The notes under the pieces: model-generated | Told to the model about the DNA's origin: nothing | Seen by the model: the letters and a program-made list of their open reading frames with translations, nothing else | Databases searched by the model: none | Translations under genes and position numbers: made by a program | Shown here: positions 29,962 through 38,828 of the stretch, piece after piece | How positions within the stretch are numbered: position 1 is the stretch's first letter | How the letters are laid out: each line of letters starts with the position of its first letter | Assembly (NCBI GenBank): GCA_947649575.1 | Contig: CANSRZ010000001.1 | Location: 184,734-248,733, forward strand | Direction of reading: 5' to 3' | Length of the DNA: 64,000 nt | From: an uncultured Clostridia bacterium | Lineage (GTDB): Bacteria; Bacillota; Clostridia; Christensenellales; UBA1242

Positions 29962-30852
29962 ATGAAAAAAGGAATTCTAATCGGCTTTACAAAGTGGCAA
30001 ACCGAAAGTGCATACAAAATATATGCAAATTATTTTGAAAAGCAAAACATACAACTTGACCTTTTAAAAATCGACGAATATGTACTTTGCATTGAAAATG
30101 ATAAACCAAACATTAATGTCAAAGATTATGATTTTTGCGTTATGCTTGTAAAAGACCAATATATTTCAACTTTATTTGAAAAACAAAAGAAACCTTGTTT
30201 TAATGGCTATTATGAAATGACTTCTTCTGATGACAAATTTTTAACTTATGTTAAACTTGCTGAAAATGGCATACCTTTACCAAAAACACTTTCAGGCAAT
30301 ACGGATTTCGATGGATTAAAACTTCCCGATTATAAGCGAAGCGAAAATTTTAGAAACAATGTTGAGAAAATTTTGAACTACCCTTTTGTTGCAAAACCAA
30401 CCTATGGTTATGGTGGCAAAGGCGTTGAAATTGTAAACAACCGAAAGGAATTTGATGAATTACTTGATAACATTGGACAAGCAGCATATTTATATCAAGA
30501 ATTTATCCCTGATAATCCAGGCTCTGATATTAGAGTTATGGTTGTCGGCGGAAAAGTTATTTTCTCAATTATGAGAAATAATCCAAACAGTTTTATAAGC
30601 AATGTTTCAAGTGGCGGAAATGCAGTCCAATATCAAGCAAGCAAAGAACAAAAACAACTTGCTGAAAAAGTAGCAAAAATTTTAGGTTTGACTCATTGTG
30701 CGGTTGATTTCTTTAATACTGTTGACGGCCGACCATTAATTTGCGAAGTTAATGCTAACGCTGGCGGAATTGAAATCAATGAAAAATTGACCGGCATAAA
30801 CCAAGCTGAGAAATTTGTTGAATATATTATTAAAAAAGTTTATAAAGATTAA
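29962..30852 (+). CDS. RimK-like ATP-grasp ligase
   Basis: YPFVAKPTYGYGGKGVEIV...YLYQEFIP...DIRVMVVGGKV...LICEVNANAGG. Confidence 0.85.
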   Translation: MKKGILIGFTKWQTESAYKIYANYFEKQNIQLDLLKIDEYVLCIENDKPNINVKDYDFCVMLVKDQYISTLFEKQKKPCFNGYYEMTSSDDKFLTYVKLAENGIPLPKTLSGNTDFDGLKLPDYKRSENFRNNVEKILNYPFVAKPTYGYGGKGVEIVNNRKEFDELLDNIGQAAYLYQEFIPDNPGSDIRVMVVGGKVIFSIMRNNPNSFISNVSSGGNAVQYQASKEQKQLAEKVAKILGLTHCAVDFFNTVDGRPLICEVNANAGGIEINEKLTGINQAEKFVEYIIKKVYKD

Positions 30853-30861
30853 GGAGAAAAT

Positions 30862-32847
30862 ATGGAAAAATTTGTAAGACCTAGACCTGAGTTTCCTAAA
30901 TATGCAGTTGTTACTGGCGGCATGCCTTATAGTAATAAGTTTTTGCACTTCGCTCATATCGGCTTACTGCTCAGAGCTGATACTTTTGCTCGCTTTATGC
31001 GTGACAGAATTGGTAAAGACAATGTCGTTTTTGTTTCTGGAACTGACTGCTATGGCTCACCTGCGATGGAAACTTTTAGAAAATTAAAAGAAGCGGGCGA
31101 AACTGATTGCAAATCTTTAAGCGAATTTGTTGAAAAAATGTATCACATTCACGAAGAAACTTTCAAAGAATGGGGCGTTTCTTTCAATTTTTACGGCGCG
31201 TCTGCTTTTGGGCGCAGTGGAGAAATACACACAGAACTTAGCAAGGAATTTATATTCGCACTCAAAGACGCTGACATGCTTTCAAAACAAAGTTCTTGGC
31301 AATTTTATGATAAAAAATATAAGTGCCTGCTTAATGGCCGTCAAGTTGTAGGTAAATGTCCTATTGAGGGTTGCCAATCAGAAAAAGGTTATGCTGACGA
31401 GTGCGACCTTGGGCATCAATATCTTCCGCAAGACCTTATTGACCCAATAAGCAATCTTAGCGGTGAAAAGCCTGAACTTGTTAAAATTGAAAACTGGTAT
31501 TTTGATCTTGATAAATGTAGTCCTATCCTCACCGAGTGGATTGACGACATTGCAAAGCGTTCTGATACACCTCCTTTTATGGTTAAAGAACTTAAAGAAT
31601 TTTTCAAAAAGCCTGAAATTTATATTAAAAAAGAATATTTTGCTAAATTTGAAGAAATCAAAAACAAATTACCAGCCTATGTTGAAGCTGAAAGAAAGCC
31701 AACAACTCCAAGCATGACCATTATTTTTGACAAACTTAAAGACCGAGAAAATGCTTGCGAAATTTTGGCAGAGAATGGAATACGTTACAGAACTGGCAAA
31801 ACTTTAACTCCTTTCAGATTAACTGGCGATGTTGAGTGGGGCGTTCCTTGCCCTGAAATAGATGGACTTAAAGATCAAACTTTCTATGTTTGGCCTGAAA
31901 GTTTGTGGGCGCCTATATCTTTTGTTAAAACTTATCTTGAAAAAATCGGCAAGGACAACGACGAGTGGAAAAAATATTGGTGTGATGACAATGCTGAAGT
32001 ATATCAATTTATTGGTGAGGACAATCTTTATTTCTATTCAGCTGCACAGCAGGCTATGTGGCTTTACACACAAGGTAAAAACCCTATGCTTAAAGCACCA
32101 AATGGCAACTTGCATGTAACACGCATTGTTCCTATCAAATCACTGCTTCTTATGGGCAACAAAGCAAGTTCTTCTGGCTCAGTTAAGCCTCCAATGGCAA
32201 AGGATTTATTAAACTACTACACTCCTGACCAATATCGCATGCACTTTTTGGGTATGAACCTTGGCAATAACAATGTTAGCTTTATTCCAAAGCCTTTCAA
32301 CCCAGATGCAAAGCCTGAGGACGCTGACCCAGTGTTGAAAGAGGGAAATCTTCTCACTAATGTTTACAATCGCATTTTAAGAACTGTTTTCTACACACTT
32401 CAAAAAGAACTTAACTCCACCCTCCCAATTTTGCAACCAGACGAACAAATTAAAGAAGAGTGCACTAAAGCTATCCTTGATTATGAACGCTTTATGTATG
32501 ACAAAAAATTTCATCAAGTTATTAATGTTGTGGACGTATTTGTGCGAAATATAAATAAATATTGGGTTAAAAATGTAGCAAATGCTCAAACAACGCAAGA
32601 AAAGCAACAACTCATTGCAAACACTATGCAATATATTGTAACTGCAAACACACTTCTACACCCACTTGCTCCTGTTGGAACTGAAAAAGTTTGTGATTAT
32701 CTTGGACTTAACGAAAACAAAGCTTTTGACTGGCAATTTATCTTTGACGATTGGTTTACGCTCTTGAAAGATCAGCAAAATCCAAAAATAGTTGAACTCA
32801 AAGAAAAAGAAGACTTTTTCAAAAAGCTAGACTATCAATTCAATTAA
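30862..32847 (+). CDS. Methionyl-tRNA synthetase-like class I aaRS with altered HIGH and KMSKS signatures
   Basis: GGMPYSNKFLHFAHIGLLLRADTFARF...VFVSGTDCYGSP...CPIEGCQSEKGYADECDLGH...LLLMGNKASSSGS. Confidence 0.85.
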   Translation: MEKFVRPRPEFPKYAVVTGGMPYSNKFLHFAHIGLLLRADTFARFMRDRIGKDNVVFVSGTDCYGSPAMETFRKLKEAGETDCKSLSEFVEKMYHIHEETFKEWGVSFNFYGASAFGRSGEIHTELSKEFIFALKDADMLSKQSSWQFYDKKYKCLLNGRQVVGKCPIEGCQSEKGYADECDLGHQYLPQDLIDPISNLSGEKPELVKIENWYFDLDKCSPILTEWIDDIAKRSDTPPFMVKELKEFFKKPEIYIKKEYFAKFEEIKNKLPAYVEAERKPTTPSMTIIFDKLKDRENACEILAENGIRYRTGKTLTPFRLTGDVEWGVPCPEIDGLKDQTFYVWPESLWAPISFVKTYLEKIGKDNDEWKKYWCDDNAEVYQFIGEDNLYFYSAAQQAMWLYTQGKNPMLKAPNGNLHVTRIVPIKSLLLMGNKASSSGSVKPPMAKDLLNYYTPDQYRMHFLGMNLGNNNVSFIPKPFNPDAKPEDADPVLKEGNLLTNVYNRILRTVFYTLQKELNSTLPILQPDEQIKEECTKAILDYERFMYDKKFHQVINVVDVFVRNINKYWVKNVANAQTTQEKQQLIANTMQYIVTANTLLHPLAPVGTEKVCDYLGLNENKAFDWQFIFDDWFTLLKDQQNPKIVELKEKEDFFKKLDYQFN

Positions 32848-32895
32848 TTATTCTTTCTCTTTATATCAATTTTAAATAATTAAAAGTAAAGTTTA

Positions 32896-33004
32896 ACGCT
32901 TTATTAAATCCGCAAATTTGTTTTTTATAAAGAATATACTCAAAGCGGATTTAATAAAGCGTTAATATTTTTCTTTTGTTTACTTTTCTTTTAAAGAAAA
33001 GAAA
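32896..33004 (+). repeat. Same element family, copy between the MetRS-like gene and trxB
   Basis: AACGCTTTATTAAATCCGC...GCGGATTTAATAAAGCGTT (19-bp perfect arms) then tttcttttgtttaCTTTTCTTTTAAAGAAAAG. Confidence 0.75.
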
Positions 33005-33032
33005 GTAAAAAACAAAAATTAAAATTTAAAAA

Positions 33033-33935
33033 TTATCTCAAAAATTGCATTGCTTTTGTCACGGCAAGTGCGCCGTCGGAGGTGGCGCAAACAATCTGAC
33101 GAATGCTCCCCTCACGAATATCCCCGCACACAAACACACCTGAGGCTGAGGTCATAAGGTCAGCGTTTGCTTTAACATATCCTTTTTCGTTAAGCTCCAC
33201 TTGCCCTTTCAAAAATTCAGTGTCAGGCGTCCTTCCAATTGCAACAAAAACTGCCGAGAGCTTCAACTCTTTTTTCTTGTTGTCTTGCTCAAAAATTAAA
33301 CTTTCAACTTTGTCTGAGCCTAAAATCTGAGCAGACATAGCCGAATTTAACACTTCAACATTTTCACACTTGTCAAGCTCGTCTTGTGAATAATTGCTAA
33401 CCTTAAAGCCGTTTTTGGTTAACACATACACCTTTTTGCAAATGCCAGCAAGATAAATTGCGTCACTAACTGCACTATCCCCCGAGCCAACAACTGCCAC
33501 TTCTTGCCCTTTGAAAAAGTTGCCGTCACAAACAGCACAATAACTTACGCCTCTGCCTTTAAACTCCTGCTCGCCAGCAATATTTAACTCGCGAGTTTTG
33601 CAACCTGTTGCCAAAATAACAGCTTTTGCTTTGTATTCATTCTTCTTTGTGAAAACTTTTTTAATTTCACCTGAAAAGTCAACTTTTAATACTTCTTCCA
33701 TCAAAAATTGAAGCCCTAAACTTTTTGCATGGTTGTAAAAATTTTGAGCCAAATCAAAACCGTTCACTTTTTTAAAACCTGTATAGTTTTCAATCTCGCC
33801 AATCTGAGCAACCTGCCCGCCAGGAACAAACTTTTCAAATATCGCAACCTTTTTGCCAGCACGCTTAGCATAAATCCCCGCAGTAATTCCCGCAGGTCCT
33901 CCTCCAATAATCAATATGTCAAAAATATCGTTCAT
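33033..33935 (-). CDS. trxB: Thioredoxin-disulfide reductase
   Basis: IIGGGPAGITAGIYAKRAG, SYCAVCDGNFFKGQ, VVGSGDSA, FVCGDIREGSIRQIVCATSDGA. Confidence 0.96.
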   Translation of the reverse strand: MNDIFDILIIGGGPAGITAGIYAKRAGKKVAIFEKFVPGGQVAQIGEIENYTGFKKVNGFDLAQNFYNHAKSLGLQFLMEEVLKVDFSGEIKKVFTKKNEYKAKAVILATGCKTRELNIAGEQEFKGRGVSYCAVCDGNFFKGQEVAVVGSGDSAVSDAIYLAGICKKVYVLTKNGFKVSNYSQDELDKCENVEVLNSAMSAQILGSDKVESLIFEQDNKKKELKLSAVFVAIGRTPDTEFLKGQVELNEKGYVKANADLMTSASGVFVCGDIREGSIRQIVCATSDGALAVTKAMQFLR

Positions 33936-33946
33936 AAATTCTCCTT

Positions 33947-34840
33947 TTATTTAAAATTCTCAACCATTTCAGCAAGTTTTTGACAACGTGCAAAAGCCTC
34001 TTTCAAAAACTTTTTATCCGTCCAATCTAAATATAACTTTGGCTTGCCACAACTGTTTTTGTGGAGTTCAAGCATGATAACATTATCATAGTCAGTTTTT
34101 GCCAAATTTTTACAAACTTTTGCAAAATTAATTTTGCCGTCAAAGGGCAAACGATGAAGATCTCGTGTGTAATCACAGCCAAATTGATAATCCATCAAAT
34201 TGTCATGCAAATGAATTGCCAACAGCCTATCCTCAAATCTTTTCAAAAGATTAACATTAGGCAAATAAAGATTATGATGTCCTGCGTCATAGCAAAAGCC
34301 AAGATAATAAGACTTGATATTAGAAAATAAATAATCCAAATATTTCACTGAACATTTATCCAAATTTTCAAGTGCTATCTTAACATTGTTTTTCTTTGCA
34401 AAATCAACTATTTTTTCAAAACATTTAAGTCCGTTTTGGTTTGGCGAAAGAGGGATATCACTTGGACTGCCGTCAGTTGGATGCATAACAGCAATAGGAA
34501 CTTCATATTTCCCGCAAATAGCTATCTCAGCCAAAATGTTATCAACATATGCTTCGTTGGAAGCCCCCACAGCCCAAATATCCTGTGGATGATTTGTGCT
34601 TAAATGCACATAAGGGATTTGAAGCCCCAGCCTTTTAGCCTCCTTGATAGCATCTTCAAAACACCCTGCCTTGTTTGCAATCATAACAGCCTCAAATCCA
34701 GCCTCTTTCACATTTTGTAAAATTTCTTTAAAATCATTGCCCGCCTCATTGTTTGAGTTTATCCCCAAAACAAAAGAGTTATTAACCATATTTTTCTCCA
34801 TAAAAATATTATAACACAATCCAATAAAAAACAAAAACAA
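33947..34840 (-). CDS. Sugar phosphate isomerase/epimerase (xylose isomerase-like TIM barrel)
   Basis: VAMHPTDGSPSD-like, ALENLDK, GFCYDAGHHNLY, LLAIHLHDN. True start may be an internal Met. Confidence 0.8.
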   Translation of the reverse strand: MFLFFIGLCYNIFMEKNMVNNSFVLGINSNNEAGNDFKEILQNVKEAGFEAVMIANKAGCFEDAIKEAKRLGLQIPYVHLSTNHPQDIWAVGASNEAYVDNILAEIAICGKYEVPIAVMHPTDGSPSDIPLSPNQNGLKCFEKIVDFAKKNNVKIALENLDKCSVKYLDYLFSNIKSYYLGFCYDAGHHNLYLPNVNLLKRFEDRLLAIHLHDNLMDYQFGCDYTRDLHRLPFDGKINFAKVCKNLAKTDYDNVIMLELHKNSCGKPKLYLDWTDKKFLKEAFARCQKLAEMVENFK

Positions 34841-34871
34841 AAATACCGACTTTTAAATCGGTATTTTTTTG
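34839..34871. terminator. Intrinsic terminator
   Basis: aaaaATACCGAtttttaaaTCGGTATttttttt. Confidence 0.8.
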
Positions 34872-34908
34872 CAATCAGTTTTTATAACTTACATCTTCAC
34901 TGTTTTTG

Positions 34909-35613
34909 CTAAATTTCAATAATATCATCAATTTCTGGGATTAGCAATTTCTTTTTATAATTGTTGTACACCTCGTCTATCATATGTACAGAATAAAATC
35001 TTTTCTTTTTATATTTTTTTCGCAATGCTACAACTTCGCTGACGCAAAGATGACGAGAACTGTTGTCTGTATTAGAAGTGTCTATAAAAATAGTATCCGT
35101 TTTTTCAATCATTTTCATAAGTCCCTCGCACATAATTGTGTCGCCCGAAAATCCAACATTTTTGCCAAACTTGTCGGTCACAACATAGCAAACACAATCT
35201 TTGATGCTATGTTCCGCTTTAAATGCCTCTATTTTATAATTATCAACTTCAACATTATTGCCCGCTTTTAAAACAACAAATTGTAAATGCTTATTAATTT
35301 CCTTTTTATATCTTTTTGTTGAGGTCACTTTATACATTTGCATAAGCGGATTAAGCGCATTTTTGGGAGCAATTACTTTAACTTTAAAATCGTTTGGTAA
35401 ACTGCAAATTTTGTCAACCAAAATATGCAAATCAGCAAAATGGTCAGAATGAAAATGTGTAATCAAAATATATTTGATTTTTTGAAAATCAACTTTCCCC
35501 CAAATAGATTTCATAATGCCTTGAGGAATATCCACAAGCATTTCCTCATTAATCAAAAATGAACTTCCTGCTCTGTTGCTCCAAGTTAGCCCGTTGCCCA
35601 AAACTTTAACTTT
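34909..35613 (-). CDS. MBL-fold metallo-hydrolase
   Basis: ILITHFHSDHFADLHIL, VGFSGDTI, FYSVHMID. Confidence 0.9.
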   Translation of the reverse strand, partial: KVKVLGNGLTWSNRAGSSFLINEEMLVDIPQGIMKSIWGKVDFQKIKYILITHFHSDHFADLHILVDKICSLPNDFKVKVIAPKNALNPLMQMYKVTSTKRYKKEINKHLQFVVLKAGNNVEVDNYKIEAFKAEHSIKDCVCYVVTDKFGKNVGFSGDTIMCEGLMKMIEKTDTIFIDTSNTDNSSRHLCVSEVVALRKKYKKKRFYSVHMIDEVYNNYKKKLLIPEIDDIIEI

Positions 35614-35665
35614 CATAAAAAACTCCTTGCTTACTATTTTACACAAAAAATAAAAAAATGTCTAA

Positions 35666-35693
35666 CAAAAAAGTGACAATTGTCACTTTTTTT
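35666..35693. terminator. Intrinsic terminator
   Basis: aaaaAAGTGACAATTGTCACTTttttt. Confidence 0.8.
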
Positions 35694-38304
35694 AATTTTT
35701 AAAACCTCTTTCTGTAAGCCTTGCTATAATCTCATCGCTAGTCGCAGAAGACGCCTCTGCCAAAAAGAATAAACTCCTCAGCATTGGCAAATTATCATTC
35801 ATTCCGTCAACTAAACCAAATGCAGAAAAATCCGCCCCGACGAACTCTTTACGAGAGTTCACTCTTGAAAAACTGTTGTTAACCGTCACTGCGTTACTTC
35901 CGCCATAGAACATTGCAATGTCCATATTGCTTGCACCATTAAATGAACAGTTTTCAATTATTGGAACAGCCGTTGTGGATGAATTTTGTCCTAGTATAGC
36001 GCCAACAGATGTCGCAGTTTTATCCATTATATAAATCTGTCCGCTTGCCATACAGTTTTTGATTGTGCCATTCCCTATAGAAGCAGCAATGCCACCGCAA
36101 ACTGTGTCCGCAGTAAGCACGCCACGCGAAATGCAGTTTTCAATCATTTGACCACCACTGCCCGCAATTCCGCCAACTTTGATACTCACTCGATTAGTTA
36201 TTGGTGTACTAATTACCAAATCTCTGCCTGTTAAATTTCCTTCATTGATGCAATTTTTGATAATGCTTTTGCTTGAACAAGTTCCCACAATGCCACCAAT
36301 GTTACCCATACCTATGCCACTTGGGCTACCAGTCAAAGATCCATAATTTATACAGTTTGTCACTTCGCCCGTACTTTCTGACGCAAAACTCAGACTTCCG
36401 ACAATGCCTCCAACAGCCACTAATCCTGAACTTGTCAGCGATCCCGCAAACGTACAATCAGAAATTTTGCAATTGCCTGAAGCCATGCCAATAAGTCCAC
36501 CTAGCATACCATAACTACCATTCCCCAATATATTTGCTTGAACATGGCAGTTTTCAATGTTGCTTTCAGTGATACTACAAACAACCATACCACCAAAGAG
36601 CATGCTTGAGTTTCCACTTTGCGTAAACATATATCCGTCAACAATATTGATATTTTTGATAGTTGCATTTTTGACATTTAAAAACAAACCTAGATAAAAC
36701 ATTGCTGCAGCCTCACTTGTTGGATCAACAGCAAGCCTTAAACCCGATATGTTTTTGCTACCGCCGTCATAAGTTCCACTAAAAGCATTAGCACTTGTGC
36801 CAATCCCATACCAATCAAAGTCGCCAAGGTTCAAATTTGCTGTCTGTTTAAAATATTTACCTGCATAATCTTTCCCAAGCGTGCACTCATATGCCAACCC
36901 CGCAAGTTTCTCTTCGCTGTCGATTATGTATGGATGCTCCTTAGACCCGTCACCTTTGCCGTCAGTTTCATAAGACGTGTCCGCCAAATCAGTCCAACGA
37001 TCAGCCTCCCATCTCAAAATAGGATAACCGTCGTTTTTAACTTTGCTTAAAAGCCAAACATTTTCAAAGTCCCAAGGATATTTATTGTTCCATAAAGCTT
37101 CGTCTTGATACCAACTTTTATCTTTTGCATGCTCAACAATGTTTTCATCCCGTACACCCTTGCCTTCGCCGTCGTCAGCAGTGTACTCACCACCATAGTA
37201 GCAAGCGTCAATAATGGCAGGAAACTGAACGGTGGCAGCAATACTTAAAGCATTGCCTTTTGTAGTTTTTACTAAACCAGTATTAAAACAATTATAAAAA
37301 GGCACTCCCATTACACTAGATCCAAAAATAGTAACGCCAACTGCATTTGAACAAATGCCGCCAGCAGTATTATAAGCAGTTATGTTACTCAAATTAAAAC
37401 AATTTTTTATAACACTACCATTATTGGCAACATAAACTATTCCTCCGTAATAGCCATTACCATCATCTAGCCCAACATATTCTCCAGCCTTACCAAATGT
37501 CCCTTTGTTATAACAATTAACTATAGAAGCATTCATTATGAAACCAGCAATGCCAGCTAATCCGCTCCAACCACTGATCGAAGCCTTATTATAACAACTT
37601 TCGATGTTTACAAACAATGCATAACCTACAACTCCAGCAATATAACTATTACCTTTTATTTCAGAATTTTCTATACCTATATTTTTAATCTCGGCATAAT
37701 CTTGTACATCACCTACAACATAACCAAAAAGACCTTTATTATTAGCAAAATTTCCCTCTTCAATAGTATCTGTAGCCTCATACCCGCCTGCTTTTGTAAA
37801 AATACCAGTTACTTTGTGACCTCCCCCGTCATATTTACCAGAAAAATATCTGTTTATCTCTGTGCTATCTTTCCCATACTGGCTTCCTATTGGCATCCAC
37901 CAATAAGATGATAAATCTATATCAACTGTTTGCTTAAAATATATATGAGTGTAATAATAAGTAGTAGTTGTCGAACCTCTTGTGACAACATTTTTCTCAC
38001 TTTCGTTGGCTACATTATCATAAAAAACACGATACGAAAGTCCTGCAAGCTCTTGCGCAGAAGTAATTAGATATGGTTCACTTTCAGTACCTTTACCTTG
38101 CCAATCGATATCATATCCCGTTCCACTATCTCCCCAATATTTAGTAATATCATTTGGCTGAGTTGCGCTTTGAGTTGTTTCAGGTTGTTCTGACTGTGAT
38201 TTTGCAGAAAAATCAACCAAGCCCAAAACCAGCCCCAATGTTAGCGCAACAACTGCACAGGCTGAGATAACTGAGATTATAATATTCCTTTTCTTTTTAT
38301 TCAT
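35692..38304 (-). CDS. GLUG-repeat surface protein (paralog 1) with N-terminal membrane anchor/signal
   Basis: N-term MNKKKRNIIISVISACAVVALTLGLVLGLV; GTESEPYLITSAQELAGLSY; many GGIVG...I.NC.N.G repeats. Confidence 0.88.
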   Translation of the reverse strand: MNKKKRNIIISVISACAVVALTLGLVLGLVDFSAKSQSEQPETTQSATQPNDITKYWGDSGTGYDIDWQGKGTESEPYLITSAQELAGLSYRVFYDNVANESEKNVVTRGSTTTTYYYTHIYFKQTVDIDLSSYWWMPIGSQYGKDSTEINRYFSGKYDGGGHKVTGIFTKAGGYEATDTIEEGNFANNKGLFGYVVGDVQDYAEIKNIGIENSEIKGNSYIAGVVGYALFVNIESCYNKASISGWSGLAGIAGFIMNASIVNCYNKGTFGKAGEYVGLDDGNGYYGGIVYVANNGSVIKNCFNLSNITAYNTAGGICSNAVGVTIFGSSVMGVPFYNCFNTGLVKTTKGNALSIAATVQFPAIIDACYYGGEYTADDGEGKGVRDENIVEHAKDKSWYQDEALWNNKYPWDFENVWLLSKVKNDGYPILRWEADRWTDLADTSYETDGKGDGSKEHPYIIDSEEKLAGLAYECTLGKDYAGKYFKQTANLNLGDFDWYGIGTSANAFSGTYDGGSKNISGLRLAVDPTSEAAAMFYLGLFLNVKNATIKNINIVDGYMFTQSGNSSMLFGGMVVCSITESNIENCHVQANILGNGSYGMLGGLIGMASGNCKISDCTFAGSLTSSGLVAVGGIVGSLSFASESTGEVTNCINYGSLTGSPSGIGMGNIGGIVGTCSSKSIIKNCINEGNLTGRDLVISTPITNRVSIKVGGIAGSGGQMIENCISRGVLTADTVCGGIAASIGNGTIKNCMASGQIYIMDKTATSVGAILGQNSSTTAVPIIENCSFNGASNMDIAMFYGGSNAVTVNNSFSRVNSRKEFVGADFSAFGLVDGMNDNLPMLRSLFFLAEASSATSDEIIARLTERGFKN

Positions 38305-38380
38305 AATATTTCCTCCTATTTATTTTGCGAAAAATTATTATTTTTAGTCAAAAAGTTTTATGTACGCAATTATTAAGTAA

Positions 38381-38409
38381 TTATATTATATTTTAGAGTT
38401 ATAGTCAAA
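38381..38409 (-). promoter_or_regulatory. Canonical promoter proximal to GLUG paralog 1
   Basis: Minus strand TTGACT - 17 bp (ATAACTCTAAAATATAA) - TATAAT. Coordinates approximate to a few nt. Confidence 0.7.
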
Positions 38410-38462
38410 CAAATTACTTAAATTATGAGTAATGTAGAGATTAATTTCGCAGTTTCAAATAT

Positions 38463-38490
38463 ATGATAGCAAATCCCCCCCCCGTGTCAA
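38463..38490 (-). promoter_or_regulatory. Candidate phase-variable promoter with poly-G spacer upstream of GLUG paralog 1
   Basis: Minus strand TTGACA - 16 bp (C-G9-ATTTGC) - TATCAT. Confidence 0.6.
38475..38483. repeat. C9/G9 homopolymer
   Basis: aaatCCCCCCCCCgtg on plus strand. Confidence 0.95.
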
Positions 38491-38534
38491 CTTTTTATGA
38501 AAGAAAGTTCAAACTTTTTTTCGTTTCCACTTGA

Positions 38535-38543
38535 GGGGGGGGG
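38535..38543. repeat. G9 homopolymer, inverted relative to 38475..38483
   Basis: cttgaGGGGGGGGGata on plus strand. Confidence 0.95.
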
Positions 38544-38623
38544 ATAAAAAGTGCCATTTAAACAACATTATTCTTCTTATCAGGATGATGAGGCATGGGT
38601 ACACAGCAAGCACTTGATGTTGA

Positions 38624-38828
38624 ACAACAAAAAAAGCAAGCCAAATTGACTTGCTTTTGAATAAGTTTTGTAAATTATCTCTTTGAGAATAAGGTTTCAA
38701 AGCATTTTTAGGAGCAATAATCTTAACTTTATCATGCCAATCCGATCTGCAAATTTTATCAACTAAAATATGTAAATCACCAAAATAGTCAGAATGAAAA
38801 TGAGTAATCAAAACATATTTGATTTTTG
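38624..38828 (-). pseudogene. Chimeric remnant: rpsI 3' end/terminator copy joined to an MBL-hydrolase fragment
   Basis: 38624-38690 matches 40048-40112 (caacaaaaaaagcaagcc...aaattatctctttgagaat). About 38702-38828 matches about 35356-35485 (ITHFHSDxFxDLHILVDKIC...IAPKNALxP). Confidence 0.8.

Noticed and set aside
38509-38811. ORF of 100 aa resembling an MBL hydrolase
   Set aside because: Only a short fragment is homologous and it runs into an rpsI-terminator copy; treated as a remnant.
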